DNA from: Salinibacterium amurskyense
GTDB taxonomy: Bacteria > Actinomycetota > Actinomycetes > Actinomycetales > Microbacteriaceae
DNA length: 64,000 nucleotides
Reading direction: 5' to 3'
Assembly: GCF_002797685.1 (NCBI RefSeq)
Contig: NZ_PGFH01000001.1
Location: forward strand, 682,001 to 746,000
The translations under genes were made by a program, and so were the position numbers. Under the pieces are notes generated by a model. That model saw only the letters and a list, made by a program, of their open reading frames with translations. It was not told the DNA's origin and made no database searches. Shown piece by piece: positions 35,101 to 47,145 of this stretch (position 1 is the stretch's first letter; each line of letters opens with the position of its first letter).

Positions 35101-35694
35101 TACGAAGAGGAAATCGCGGGTCTTCTCGACTCCACGACTCCTACTCGTGACGGCGACCGCCTCATCGACCACACGGGTAAGACCCGTCTGTTCGATGGTC
35201 GTTCGGGAGAGCCGTTCCCGGCGCCCGTTTCGGTCGGTTACATGTACATCCTCAAGCTGCACCACCTCGTTGACGACAAGATCCACGCTCGTTCAACCGG
35301 TCCGTACTCCATGATTACTCAGCAGCCACTCGGTGGTAAGGCTCAGTTCGGTGGACAGCGCTTCGGTGAGATGGAAGTGTGGGCGCTCGAGGCATATGGT
35401 GCCGCATACGCACTGCAGGAGCTTCTGACGATCAAGTCGGACGACATCCTCGGTCGCGTCAAGGTATACGAAGCCATCGTTAAGGGCGAGAACATCCAGG
35501 AGCCGGGTATTCCCGAAAGCTTCAAGGTGCTCATCAAGGAAATGCAGTCGCTGTGCCTCAACGTCGAAGTTCTTTCGGCAGACGGTTCAACGGTCAACCT
35601 GCGCGACTCGGACGATGAAGCGTTCCGTGCCGCTGAAGAGTTGGGCATCAACATTTCTGCGCGGTTCGAATCCTCGTCTGTTGACGAGATCTAA
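32170..35694 (+). CDS. rpoB: DNA-directed RNA polymerase beta subunit
   Basis: 1174 residues, complete. The start is TTG at 32170, with GGAGG 7 nt upstream; an in-frame TTG at 32131 has none and would add 13 unlikely residues. The rifampicin region reads [20 protein letters not shown] followed by [11 protein letters not shown]. It carries the usual actinobacterial Ala at the Ser522 position (E. coli numbering) and unmodified His526 and Ser531 equivalents, so no rifampicin-resistance substitution is seen. The C-terminal [34 protein letters not shown] is intact. The protein forms half of the active-site cleft with RpoC, encoded 44 bp downstream. It is driven from the promoter at 31989-32018. 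Unlike in many bacteria, the gene before it is an agmatinase, not rplL. Confidence 0.98.
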   Translation: MAAARDASTNKSPKNGRAASRLSFAKITDTLTVPDLLALQTESFDWLVGNDSWKTRVTDGVAAGRTDLPTRSGLDEIFEEISPIEDLGETMQLSFTDPELEEPKYSIDECKERGKTFAAPLYVNAEFMNHLTGEIKTQTVFMGDFPLMTARGTFIINGTERVVVSQLVRSPGVYFDRQPEKLSDKDIYSARIIPSRGAWLEFEIDKRDQVGVRIDRKRKQSVTVFLKALGLSSEEILEEFKGFPSIEATLEKDNILTKEEALKDIYRKLRPGEQVAAEAARALLDNFYFNSKRYDLAKVGRYKINRKLGLDTDIKESVLTVEDIIATIKYMVSLHDTTAPNVAVSDSGAASIKGVRDGKKVDIRLDVDDIDHFGNRRIRAVGELIQNQVRTGLSRMERVVRERMTTQDIEAITPQTLINVRPVVAAIKEFFGTSQLSQFMDQNNPLAGLTHKRRLSALGPGGLSRERAGVEVRDVHPSHYGRMCPIETPEGPNIGLIGSLASFARINAFGFIETPYRRLIDGVVSTTIDYLTASDEDDFIVAQANAPLTKDMRFAEPRVLARKKGGEVDLVPVEDIAYMDVSPRQMVSVATSIIPFLEHDDANRALMGANMQRQAVPLLRSESPLVGTGMEAFAAIDSGDVVTTLKAGVVSEVSADVVVVQLDEGGTQEYFLRKFDRSNQGTSYNHRVIVSAGERVEVGQVIADGPATENGELALGKNLLVAFMPWEGHNFEDAIILSQNLVKDDVLSSIHIEEYEVDARDTKLGKEEITRDLPNVSPELLADLDERGIIRIGAEVRPGDILVGKVTPKGETELSAEERLLRAIFNEKSREVRDTSLKVPHGEQGTIIAVKEFSADNDDELGSGVNQRVVVYIAQKRKITEGDKLAGRHGNKGVISKILPVEDMPFLADGTPVDIILNPLGIPGRMNFGQVLETHLGWVAKQGWEVEGKPEWAKNLPEEAFSAAPGTKVATPVFDGAYEEEIAGLLDSTTPTRDGDRLIDHTGKTRLFDGRSGEPFPAPVSVGYMYILKLHHLVDDKIHARSTGPYSMITQQPLGGKAQFGGQRFGEMEVWALEAYGAAYALQELLTIKSDDILGRVKVYEAIVKGENIQEPGIPESFKVLIKEMQSLCLNVEVLSADGSTVNLRDSDDEAFRAAEELGINISARFESSSVDEI

Positions 35695-35738
35695 CCCGAC
35701 CGATTACGACTGCAGAACTTTCGAAGAGAGAAGATAAA

Positions 35739-39620
<3,882 letters not shown>

Positions 39621-39631
39621 GTAGTCTCGGC

Positions 39632-39690
39632 ATCACCTCCGGGTGATACCACGAAGGGCCCTCGTCACTGCGACGGGGGTCCTTCGTCGT
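39632..39690 (+). terminator. rpoBC terminator
   Basis: A small stem, ATCACC-TCC-GGGTGAT, is followed by a stronger hairpin. Its left arm CGAAGGGCCCTCGTC begins near 39652 and its right arm GACGGGGGTCCTTCG near 39672, with TCGTT after it. It lies directly behind the rpoC stop. Confidence 0.8.
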
Positions 39691-39780
39691 TAAGCGGAAG
39701 CGCGGCAAGGGCGGAGCGCGGTAACGGGGAGCGCGGCAAGGCGGAGCGCGGCAGCGCGGCAGGGCGCAGCGCGGTACGGC
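39691..39780. repeat. imperfect GC-rich repeats behind rpoC
   Basis: About 90 bp of degenerate GGAGCGCGGCAAGG-like units between the rpoC terminator and the end of the minus-strand signalling operon. No gene is seen. It may be a product of slippage. Confidence 0.5.
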
Positions 39781-39782
39781 GG

Positions 39783-40781
39783 CTACGGAGCCGGGATCTC
39801 GATACGCGAGTACTCTTCGTCATCCGTGACCATCGTGGCCAGCAGCGCGCGCCCAGCGGGCAGCAAGCGGATGGTGACGGAGCCGTCAGCGGTCTCGTCG
39901 AGAATGCGCACGGCAGCTTCGGTGACGGTGGAGAGAGCGCCGATGGGCAGCGGTAGCGGGTAGCGGTCGTCAAGCAGCACGACGGTGACGCCGCGGCGTC
40001 GAGCGCGTTGCACCGCCGCCACAATCTCGGGGAGGTCGAGCTGGCGCGCGCGAAGGCTATCGCGCAGGCGCGCTTCAGCAATCAAGAGTTCCGCGCGGTC
40101 GTCATCCGTGAGTTCGTCGCCATCAGCGATGCGCTGAAGTTGCACGCCAACGGCGGCATCGAGGCCTGCAAGTCGCCGCGAGCGTTCCGCCGTTCGTGCG
40201 AGGGCAGCAGCTTCGGCCGCGGCGCGAGCGGTCTCCACGCTGTGGATGCCGTCCAGTCGTTGGCGAGTGCGTCTCATGCCGAGAGAGAAAAGGGAGCCGA
40301 CAAGCACGAACGGCGCCTGACGTGCCACGAGAAGGATTGCCTCGAGAAGCCGATCCTCGGTGGAGAGTCCCCACAGAATTACGACTCCACCGATCGCAGC
40401 GAAGCCGAGCCACGCTAAGAGGTTTCGCCGGCGAAGGCTGAGGTAAAACATGGCGAGCGCGCCCGCGCCCACGTACCACTGAGAGAATCCACCGACCATG
40501 GCATTGTGTGACGAGATGGCGGCTGCCACGATGCTCGCGACGATGACGTAGATGCTCGCGCCCACTCCGACGCGGGGTCGGGTGTCGTGAGTGAGCACGA
40601 ACCAGATGCTGGCAAACAGTGCGATCGAGATGTAGACGGGAGTGGCGGACTCAACGTCATCGAGCGAGAGCAGGGCGAGAGCCGAAATCGTCACAAAGTA
40701 GATCCAAATTAATGCGTGCGCTCCGCGGCCCGTGATCTGAGGCAGGTCCAACCGTGTTCGCGGTGTTAGCTCATGAATCAT
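39783..40781 (-). CDS. membrane protein with a degenerate histidine-kinase-like C-terminus
   Basis: 332 residues with several membrane segments (ALIWIYFVTISALALLSL, VYISIALFASIWFVLT, and the VASIVAAAISS and LLAWLGFAAIGGVVILWG regions). An Ala/Arg-rich coiled segment (SVETARAAAEAAALARTAERSRR) follows, then a C-terminal part (VTVVLLDDRYPLPLPIGALSTVTEAAVRIL). That part sits where a HATPase domain would but lacks the N-box and G-boxes. It is therefore probably catalytically dead. The start overlaps the stop of the true kinase gene as ATGA (40778-40781). It may be a sensor partner or antagonist of that kinase. Confidence 0.75.
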   Translation of the reverse strand: MIHELTPRTRLDLPQITGRGAHALIWIYFVTISALALLSLDDVESATPVYISIALFASIWFVLTHDTRPRVGVGASIYVIVASIVAAAISSHNAMVGGFSQWYVGAGALAMFYLSLRRRNLLAWLGFAAIGGVVILWGLSTEDRLLEAILLVARQAPFVLVGSLFSLGMRRTRQRLDGIHSVETARAAAEAAALARTAERSRRLAGLDAAVGVQLQRIADGDELTDDDRAELLIAEARLRDSLRARQLDLPEIVAAVQRARRRGVTVVLLDDRYPLPLPIGALSTVTEAAVRILDETADGSVTIRLLPAGRALLATMVTDDEEYSRIEIPAP

Positions 40782-41995
40782 TCGGACCACCCCACCGTCA
40801 CTCGAGTGCCCCGATTCGGTTCGGACCACACCGTTGCGCGGGCGCACGGGAATGCGTTCACGCGACCCAGAATGCTCACCACGATGCCCAGACGGTTGGC
40901 CGGAACCGATGCGGGGTCGAAGCCTTGGCCGTCGTCGCTGATGGTGATCTCCACACCATCGCGCGAGAGAAGAAGGCGAACCTCCCGCGATACTGCGGCG
41001 GCGTCACTTCCGGCATGCACCACGCTATTACGCAGCGCCTCGACGGTCGCTTCGATGAGCGCGCTTGCAATCGACGAAGGCAAGGGGGCTTCACGCGAGC
41101 CTTCCACAGTGAGTTCAGCGGCATCCGTTGTTTCTGTAATGGATGACGCAAGCCCCTGCACAAAGTAGTCAACGTGGACGAGCTCAGGAACGCTTGCTGT
41201 CGCGCCGCTGAGTTCGCTGAGCCGTGCGATTGTGCGCGCGGCTTGCGCTCGGGTCGATGCCGAGTCACTGCGCCCGGCGCCGGCAGCCGCGAAGATCGTC
41301 GCGATGACCTCGTCGTGCACGAGAGCATCGAGGTGGGCCTGCTCTTCGCCGCGGGCGGTGAGCGCTGCTGCGCGCATTGACGAGCTGCGTGCGGCAGCCG
41401 CAGCGGCATCCACTTCACGACCAGCGGCCATTGCGACGGTGGCGACGGCAGTGAAAGCGGCACACACGGTGATCGTGAAGAAGGCGAACTGCACGGCCAG
41501 GGACACATCTGCGCCTCCGTCGGCGATGATGCGGATGGGGGCGATCACGAATGATGCTGCCAGTAGATACGCCCACGCAACCACCGGACGCCAGGCGATC
41601 GCGGCAGGGGTCGTGCCCAGCGCCGTGAGACCGACGACCCAGGGCGCGGTTTCGGGAGGCATCGGGCCATTGGCGAATGCAGGCACCCAACTCAGCACGG
41701 CGACGGCGAAAATGACCGCATATGCCCCGTGCAGAATGCGAAGCTGCCGCAGTGAACTCCACGGAGACGCTGCGGCAATAATCAGTGGCGTACCGAACAC
41801 GGCGATGCCGGCCACCAATTCCCAATGCGGCAGTACGTAGGCGGCTTCGTCAAAGAATGACCCGACCGAGAGCCCCAAAAACATCATCGAGGCGGCAGCG
41901 AACACGAACGTCATCGTGCGCACGACTCCGAGCTCGGCGCCCCCTTCCACGCGAGGAGGAACGGCTGTACTGCCCACAATCGCGCCGATGCTCAT
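40778..41995 (-). CDS. membrane sensor histidine kinase, NarX/DesK-like
   Basis: 405 residues. About six membrane segments occupy the first half (TMTFVFAAASMMFLGLSVG to VSLAVQFAFFTITVCAAFTAVATVAM). The dimerisation/His region is EEQAHLDALVHDEVIATIFAA (His near 229). The HATPase_c domain has an N-box (EATVEALRNSVVHAG near 323) and a G1 box (ISDDGQGFDP). It lacks a large extracytoplasmic sensor domain, so it probably senses a membrane signal. The LuxR-type regulator gene overlaps it by 4 bp (41992-41995), and the degenerate partner gene overlaps the other end. The three form one operon. Confidence 0.85.
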   Translation of the reverse strand: MSIGAIVGSTAVPPRVEGGAELGVVRTMTFVFAAASMMFLGLSVGSFFDEAAYVLPHWELVAGIAVFGTPLIIAAASPWSSLRQLRILHGAYAVIFAVAVLSWVPAFANGPMPPETAPWVVGLTALGTTPAAIAWRPVVAWAYLLAASFVIAPIRIIADGGADVSLAVQFAFFTITVCAAFTAVATVAMAAGREVDAAAAAARSSSMRAAALTARGEEQAHLDALVHDEVIATIFAAAGAGRSDSASTRAQAARTIARLSELSGATASVPELVHVDYFVQGLASSITETTDAAELTVEGSREAPLPSSIASALIEATVEALRNSVVHAGSDAAAVSREVRLLLSRDGVEITISDDGQGFDPASVPANRLGIVVSILGRVNAFPCARATVWSEPNRGTRVTVGWSE

Positions 41996-42708
41996 GAGTG
42001 CGGGGGAGGAAGTATGCCGTCTTCAACTGCACGCTTGTACAGATCAACTTTCGTGGCGGCTGGCCGTCCCGCCATCGCGTACTTGTGACGGATGCGACGA
42101 ACATACTCAGCGACGGTGCTCGCAGAGAGACCAGCTCGGTGAGCCACCGCGACCGACTTATCGCCCGAGGCGTAGTGGGCGAGCACCTCTTGCTCCTTGG
42201 GGCTGAGCCCCGCCGCTGCAAGTTCCGGGTCGGAGTCCAACGCGGCGGCCCAGTCGGTAGTCACCACCGGGTTGCCGAGCGCTGCTTCGCGAACCGCATC
42301 AACAATCACCTCGCGTGACTCTGACTTGCGCACGATCCCGAGTACGCCCGCTCGAGATGCCGCACGCACTTCGGAGGCGTTGTCCGCTGCGGTAAACACC
42401 AAGACGTTAAGACCGCGCTCCCGCAACCAGGCGACATTCTCGTCAACCGTGCTGCCGTCCGAGAGGCGCACATCGAGAACAACAAGGTCGAGGTCGTCGG
42501 CGACGGCTTCAAGTTCATGCACGCTCGCGACCGAGGCCTGAAGAGAAATGTCAGCGCAGTGCCCCAGGAGCGATGCAAAACCGAGCTGCACAGTTTCGTG
42601 ATCGTCCACGTGCCCTATGCGATAGGTGCGTGGCAGTTCGTCGTGCGGTGTCAATCGTGTCCCCGTTCGGATCAGGGTAAGCGTATGGCCCGCATGGTTT
42701 GCAGTCAC
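41992..42708 (-). CDS. LuxR/NarL-type response regulator
   Basis: 238 residues. The receiver domain has the acidic pair in IGHVDDHETV (near 36), the phospho-acceptor Asp in LDLVVLDVRLSDG (near 79), and the Lys in GIVRKSES. The C-terminal DNA-binding domain is the GerE type: LSPKEQEVLAHYASGDKSVAVAHRAGLSASTVAEYVRRIRHKYA. It is the first gene of the three-gene signalling operon and is presumably phosphorylated by the adjacent kinase. The regulon is unknown; the divergent pilus genes 0.7 kb away are a possible target. A start within the first 30 residues is also possible. Confidence 0.88.
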   Translation of the reverse strand: MTANHAGHTLTLIRTGTRLTPHDELPRTYRIGHVDDHETVQLGFASLLGHCADISLQASVASVHELEAVADDLDLVVLDVRLSDGSTVDENVAWLRERGLNVLVFTAADNASEVRAASRAGVLGIVRKSESREVIVDAVREAALGNPVVTTDWAAALDSDPELAAAGLSPKEQEVLAHYASGDKSVAVAHRAGLSASTVAEYVRRIRHKYAMAGRPAATKVDLYKRAVEDGILPPPHS

Positions 42709-42838
42709 CTACGACAAATGTACCGGAACTTTCTGTCTGTCCCCCAAACGGGTGTCATTGATTGTGACGACTGCCGCGAACTCTGCCGCGGTGCGACCAT
42801 CAGTAGGTCAGATGATCATCTTTCGGGGGAGAGGGCTT

Positions 42839-43285
42839 ATGAATCGTCACGCGGTTAACGATCTCATCGACTGCTCTCTCCAGCGCTGGTATCGCCTCGT
42901 TTCGGAATGGCGACAGCCCGCTGCCGGAACCGAGGCCGGCTGCGTGGTCTGCCGTGATTCCGATTTCTCTGCCTTCGACCGCGCCGGGCACTGGCCGCAC
43001 GATCTCTTCCATGCTTTTGTGGAGACTCTGGAGCTCGTAACTTTTCAGCTCGCCGTCGCGCTCCACGAAGAGCGGCACTGCCGTGGTGAAGATGCGCGAT
43101 CAACTCGACCGTGTTCACCTTGCCTCTCGGCCGCGCGATCCACAGTGCAAGCCTGTGCTTACCGTCACGCCCAAGATATTTCTGATGTCATCACCGAATG
43201 TGCGTTGCCTCGATTGGCCGTATACGTCGAAAAGAACATCAATTTGGCACTCAATGCTGCGACTCGCGGCGAATGGGCTTCCTGA
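42839..43285 (+). CDS. hypothetical protein preceding the pilus cluster
   Basis: 148 residues, no family recognised. The ATG at 42839 follows GGGGGAGAGG 4 nt upstream. It contains GCVVCRD near residue 36, CRGE and CSPCL near 91-104, and an amphipathic C-terminal helix (DISDVITECALPRLAVYVEKN). The cysteine pairs could bind a metal or cofactor. The opposite strand also carries an open frame here (GTG 43078 down to 42800) with coding-like codons but no ribosome site, so the choice of strand is a judgement. It lies 92 bp before pilB, in the same direction. Confidence 0.45.
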   Translation: MNRHAVNDLIDCSLQRWYRLVSEWRQPAAGTEAGCVVCRDSDFSAFDRAGHWPHDLFHAFVETLELVTFQLAVALHEERHCRGEDARSTRPCSPCLSAARSTVQACAYRHAQDISDVITECALPRLAVYVEKNINLALNAATRGEWAS

Positions 43286-43377
43286 AACGTCCTGACTACC
43301 CCTCACAAGTGGGGCTAGTGGTGCAGATGTGAGTCGATTAGCGTTGGACTCCGCTAGGACCTTGGGGGGAGGCACGC

Positions 43378-45051
43378 GTGACCACACTTGCTGAAGTACT
43401 GATTCTTCGCGGAATGATGCCGATTGAGAGCATCGATTCTGTAGGAACTTCTCACACCGACGAGGAAGCACTCGTCCGAAACTTACTCGACAGCGGAACC
43501 ATTTCGCCGGCACAGCTCGCTTCTGCGCGCGCCGCCCAGGCCGGAGTCCCGTTTGTTGAGCTCGTCGACTTCGCCGTCGACCACCAGGCCGTTGCTCTTG
43601 CACCGGCTGCGATTTGCCGCCGTCACGAGGTTTTGCCGATCGCGTTCAGCGAGGGATACCTCGTGTTGGCCATGGTCGATCCCGGCAACATCTTTGCCCT
43701 CGATGACATTCGTTCGGCAACGGGTCGCCAGATCCGTGTAGTCGTTGCTGAGCGCAGCGACCTCCAGACCGCACTCGACCGCTTCCACCGCGCAGACGGT
43801 GAGCTTTCCAGCCTGAGCAGCGAGCTCGAGCAAGAAGCAACAACCACGGACGTCGCTCTCGCGGCGAACAACAACGAGCCGACCGAAGACGATGCACCTA
43901 TCGTTCGCTTCGTGAACCTGCTCATCAGCCAGGGCATCCAAGACAAGGCCTCGGATATTCACATCGAGCCCGGCGAGCACGACCTCGGCGTTCGATACCG
44001 CATCGACGGTGTTCTCCATGAGATGCAGCGCGCTCCTCGCCAGATTCAGAACGGTGTCATCTCGCGCCTCAAGATCATGGCTGAAATGGATATCGCTGAG
44101 CGTCGTAAGCCTCAGGATGGCCGTATCTCCGTCATCCACGGTCAGAAGAAAATCGACCTTCGTGTTGCCACGTTGCCGACCGTATACGGCGAAAAAGTCG
44201 TTATGCGTATTCTCGACAACTCGAACACGACGCTCGACTTGAGCCAGCTGTACCTGCTCGAGCACAACGCCAAGATTTACAAAGAGGCGTACACCAAGCC
44301 TTACGGCATGATCCTCGTCACCGGGCCTACGGGTTCTGGTAAGTCGACCACGCTCTACACAACCCTGAACGCCGTTGCTCGCCCGGAGATCAACGTCATC
44401 ACGGTTGAAGACCCGGTGGAGTACCGCATGGCGGGAATCAACCAGGTTCAAGTCAACCCGAAGGCCGGACTCACGTTCGCGAGCGCGCTGCGTTCAATTC
44501 TGCGATCTGACCCGGATGTCGTGCTGATTGGTGAGATCCGAGACCAGGAAACGGCGCAGATTGCGATCGAAGCCGCGCTTACTGGCCACCTCGTGTTGAG
44601 CACCCTTCACACCAACGACGCTCCTGCCGCAATCACGCGACTCATCGAGATGGACATCGAGCCCTTCTTGGTTGGTTCGGCTATTGACTGCGTTGTGGCT
44701 CAACGACTTGCGCGTCGCCTCTGCGACCGCTGCAAGCAGCCTGCGACTCACAACCCGCAGGATCTCGTGAACTTGAAGGTTGGCTTCAACCCAGAAGGTC
44801 CGATGCCGCCTCTCTACGCACCCGTCGGGTGCACCGTGTGTTCCAAGACGGGATACCGCGGTCGAATTGCACTGCACGAAGTTATGGCAGTGACTGAAGA
44901 GATTGAACGTCTCGCTGTTGCACGCTCCTCGAGCGCGGAAATCAGCCGAGTCGCCGTTGAGCAGGGAATGCGCACGCTGCGCATGGACGGTTGGGCGAAA
45001 GCTCAACTCGGCTTGACGTCAGTCGAAGAGATTTTGCGCGTCGTCGCATAA
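43378..45051 (+). CDS. pilB: type IV pilus assembly ATPase PilB (GspE family)
   Basis: 557 residues. The N-terminal MshEN-like domain has LLDSGTISPAQLASARAAQAGVPFVEL and RHEVLPIAFSEGYLVLAMVDP. The GspE core follows (DKASDIHIEPGEHDLGVRYRIDG): Walker A TGPTGSGKSTTLY near 315-327, Asp box ITVEDPVEYR, Walker B RSDPDVVLIGEIRD, and His box STLHTNDAP. The tetracysteine zinc motif reads CDRCKQ then CTVCSKTGYRGR. It powers pilus extension. The GTG start at 43378 has a GGGGGGAGG ribosome site. The MshEN-like part might bind c-di-GMP; its key residues cannot be confirmed by eye. pilT follows after 21 bp. Confidence 0.95.
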   Translation: MTTLAEVLILRGMMPIESIDSVGTSHTDEEALVRNLLDSGTISPAQLASARAAQAGVPFVELVDFAVDHQAVALAPAAICRRHEVLPIAFSEGYLVLAMVDPGNIFALDDIRSATGRQIRVVVAERSDLQTALDRFHRADGELSSLSSELEQEATTTDVALAANNNEPTEDDAPIVRFVNLLISQGIQDKASDIHIEPGEHDLGVRYRIDGVLHEMQRAPRQIQNGVISRLKIMAEMDIAERRKPQDGRISVIHGQKKIDLRVATLPTVYGEKVVMRILDNSNTTLDLSQLYLLEHNAKIYKEAYTKPYGMILVTGPTGSGKSTTLYTTLNAVARPEINVITVEDPVEYRMAGINQVQVNPKAGLTFASALRSILRSDPDVVLIGEIRDQETAQIAIEAALTGHLVLSTLHTNDAPAAITRLIEMDIEPFLVGSAIDCVVAQRLARRLCDRCKQPATHNPQDLVNLKVGFNPEGPMPPLYAPVGCTVCSKTGYRGRIALHEVMAVTEEIERLAVARSSSAEISRVAVEQGMRTLRMDGWAKAQLGLTSVEEILRVVA

Positions 45052-45072
45052 GACGAAGTATCTGGGGGAATT

Positions 45073-47145
45073 ATGGCTAAGCGGATTTACGACATCCCGT
45101 CGCAATCGGTAGACGAGAGTTTGTTCACGCCGAAGGGACAGAGCGCGCCCTCGGGGCAAAGCGTTCCGACGGATGCGCCACCGCCCACCCCGGGAACAAG
45201 CGTTCCTGGCGTTGGCACGCCGCAGGCAGCATCCGCCTCGGCGTTCCCCGAGTGGGCACAGACGGGCGCCGCGCCTTCGGCATCGGCCGCTACTGTGCCG
45301 GCCTCGCCGCTACCGACGATTCCGCCGCCCTCTGGCTCGATTAAGAGCACGGATACCTCTGGCGTTACGCCCCCGGCCACGCCTCCTGCGCCACCAGCTC
45401 CGGCTGCACCTGCCGCTCAGGCTGAGCCCGCTGCCGCGCCTCAGGCTGAAGCGCCGCAGGGCGAAGCCGCCGCTGAGGGCGGGCGTCGCGCTCGCCGCAT
45501 GGCAACAGAACCGGTCACCTCGATCGATTCTCTCGATGAGCTTTTCCGTCAAGCTGCCGCCGGCGCTATGTCTCAGACCTCGGCCGCAACGTCGGCCGCA
45601 GGAGCGTCGCTTCCCGTTCCGGAAGCCGCCGCGCCTGAGGTTCCTGCACCAGTGTCTGCTGCAGCCGCCGCACCTGCTGCGCCCGTCGCTGACGCAGCTC
45701 CGGCTCCGTCGCCGACTGCAGCCGAAGTGCCGTACTTCACCGAAGACGCTGCAAGTGCTCCCGCCGATGCCCCCACCCAGATCATGGATGAGGTCGCGGC
45801 AGACGCGCCGACAATCAAGTTCCCGTCGCAGCCCGCTGCCGACGGTGGACTCCTTGACCTACCTGACATCGCCCCCGCTGCCGAGGGCGAACTGAACTTC
45901 CCGCCGCCCGGAGTCGACGAGGGGCTCTTGAGCTTCACGAGCGGGTTCGGTGCTGCCGATCCTCAGCCGACGCGAGAGTCTCAGCTGCTTTCCGTACCGG
46001 AGATCGTCGAGGAGGAGCGCGAAGCTCGTCCCGAGATGCAACTCACGGCCCGCGAGGGGTCAAACCCTGAGCTGCTGGATGCTCTGAAAGAGGTCGTTTA
46101 CACCGGCGCCTCGGACCTTCACATCGCTTCCGGCGCTGTGCCCATGATCCGCATCGACGGTGGACTTCAGCCGCTCAAGGGTGTTGCTATCTGGGACAAA
46201 GACCGCACGCGCGACGCGCTGTTCAGCATCCTCGACCAGAAGCAAGAAGAGCAGTTCTTGGAAGTCCTCGAACTCGACTTCGCATTCGAGCTTTCCGAAG
46301 CTGCTCGTTTCCGCGTGAACTTCTACATGGACCGCGGCAACTTGGGTGCTGCCTTCCGAATCATCCCGACCGAGATCAAGCAGTTGAAAGACCTCGGTAT
46401 CCAGGAGTCGGTATCGCAGTTTGCTACTCTGCCGCGTGGGCTCGTGCTCGTGACCGGGCCAACTGGTTCCGGTAAGTCCACCACCTTGGCCGCGCTCATT
46501 GACCTGGTCAACCGCACCCGTGCCGACCACATCGTGACCGTCGAAGACCCGATCGAGTTCTTGCACGGCAACCAGAAGTCGCTGGTCAACCAGCGCGAGG
46601 TCGGTCGCGATACTCACTCGTTCACCGCGGCGCTTAAGCATGTTCTGCGTCAAGACCCTGACGTCATTCTGATCGGTGAGCTTCGAGACCTCGAAACCAT
46701 CTCGATCGCTCTGACAGCTGCAGAAACTGGTCACCTTGTGTTCGCCACCCTGCACACTCAGGATGCTGCGCAAACCGTTGACCGCATCATCGACGTTTTC
46801 CCGCCGCACCAGCAGGGTCAGGTTCGTACCCAGCTCGCTGCCGTGCTGCAGGGCATCATCTGTCAGACACTTGTTCGCCGGTCATCCGGAAAGGGCCGCG
46901 TCGTGGCAACAGAAGTCCTCACGATGAACCCAGCTATCGGAAACCTCATCCGTGAAGGAAAGATTTACCAGATTCCTTCCGCCATGCAGGCCGGCCGTGG
47001 CGCTGGTATGCACACCATGGATCAGCACCTTGCTGGTCTCGCTAAGTCTGGTGCGATTACCGAAGAGGCAGCCATGGCCAAGGCCCATGACCCCGAGGGT
47101 ATGCACCGGCTGATGGGCGATAGCTCAACAGGAGTACCGAAATAA
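45073..47145 (+). CDS. pilT: type IV pilus retraction ATPase PilT with a long N-terminal extension
   Basis: 690 residues, about twice the usual PilT length of ~350. Residues 1-325 are an Ala/Pro/Glu-rich low-complexity extension with no recognised domain. The PilT core starts near 328 (LLDALKEVVYTGASDLHIASGAVPMIRIDG), with Walker A TGPTGSGKSTTLAALIDL near 461, Asp box VTVEDPIEFLHGN, Walker B RQDPDVILIGELRD, and His box FATLHTQDAAQTVDRIIDVFPP. A typical AIRNL-like end, NPAIGNLIREGKIYQIPSAMQAG, completes it. It retracts the pilus. The extension could tether the motor or recruit partners. The stop overlaps the pilC start by 1 bp (TAATG). Confidence 0.93.
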   Translation: MAKRIYDIPSQSVDESLFTPKGQSAPSGQSVPTDAPPPTPGTSVPGVGTPQAASASAFPEWAQTGAAPSASAATVPASPLPTIPPPSGSIKSTDTSGVTPPATPPAPPAPAAPAAQAEPAAAPQAEAPQGEAAAEGGRRARRMATEPVTSIDSLDELFRQAAAGAMSQTSAATSAAGASLPVPEAAAPEVPAPVSAAAAAPAAPVADAAPAPSPTAAEVPYFTEDAASAPADAPTQIMDEVAADAPTIKFPSQPAADGGLLDLPDIAPAAEGELNFPPPGVDEGLLSFTSGFGAADPQPTRESQLLSVPEIVEEEREARPEMQLTAREGSNPELLDALKEVVYTGASDLHIASGAVPMIRIDGGLQPLKGVAIWDKDRTRDALFSILDQKQEEQFLEVLELDFAFELSEAARFRVNFYMDRGNLGAAFRIIPTEIKQLKDLGIQESVSQFATLPRGLVLVTGPTGSGKSTTLAALIDLVNRTRADHIVTVEDPIEFLHGNQKSLVNQREVGRDTHSFTAALKHVLRQDPDVILIGELRDLETISIALTAAETGHLVFATLHTQDAAQTVDRIIDVFPPHQQGQVRTQLAAVLQGIICQTLVRRSSGKGRVVATEVLTMNPAIGNLIREGKIYQIPSAMQAGRGAGMHTMDQHLAGLAKSGAITEEAAMAKAHDPEGMHRLMGDSSTGVPK

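Noticed and set aside
42800-43078. 92-residue minus-strand frame starting with GTG
   Set aside because: Codon use looks coding-like, but there is no ribosome site and the plus-strand frame at 42839-43285 has a good one. Kept as an open alternative only.
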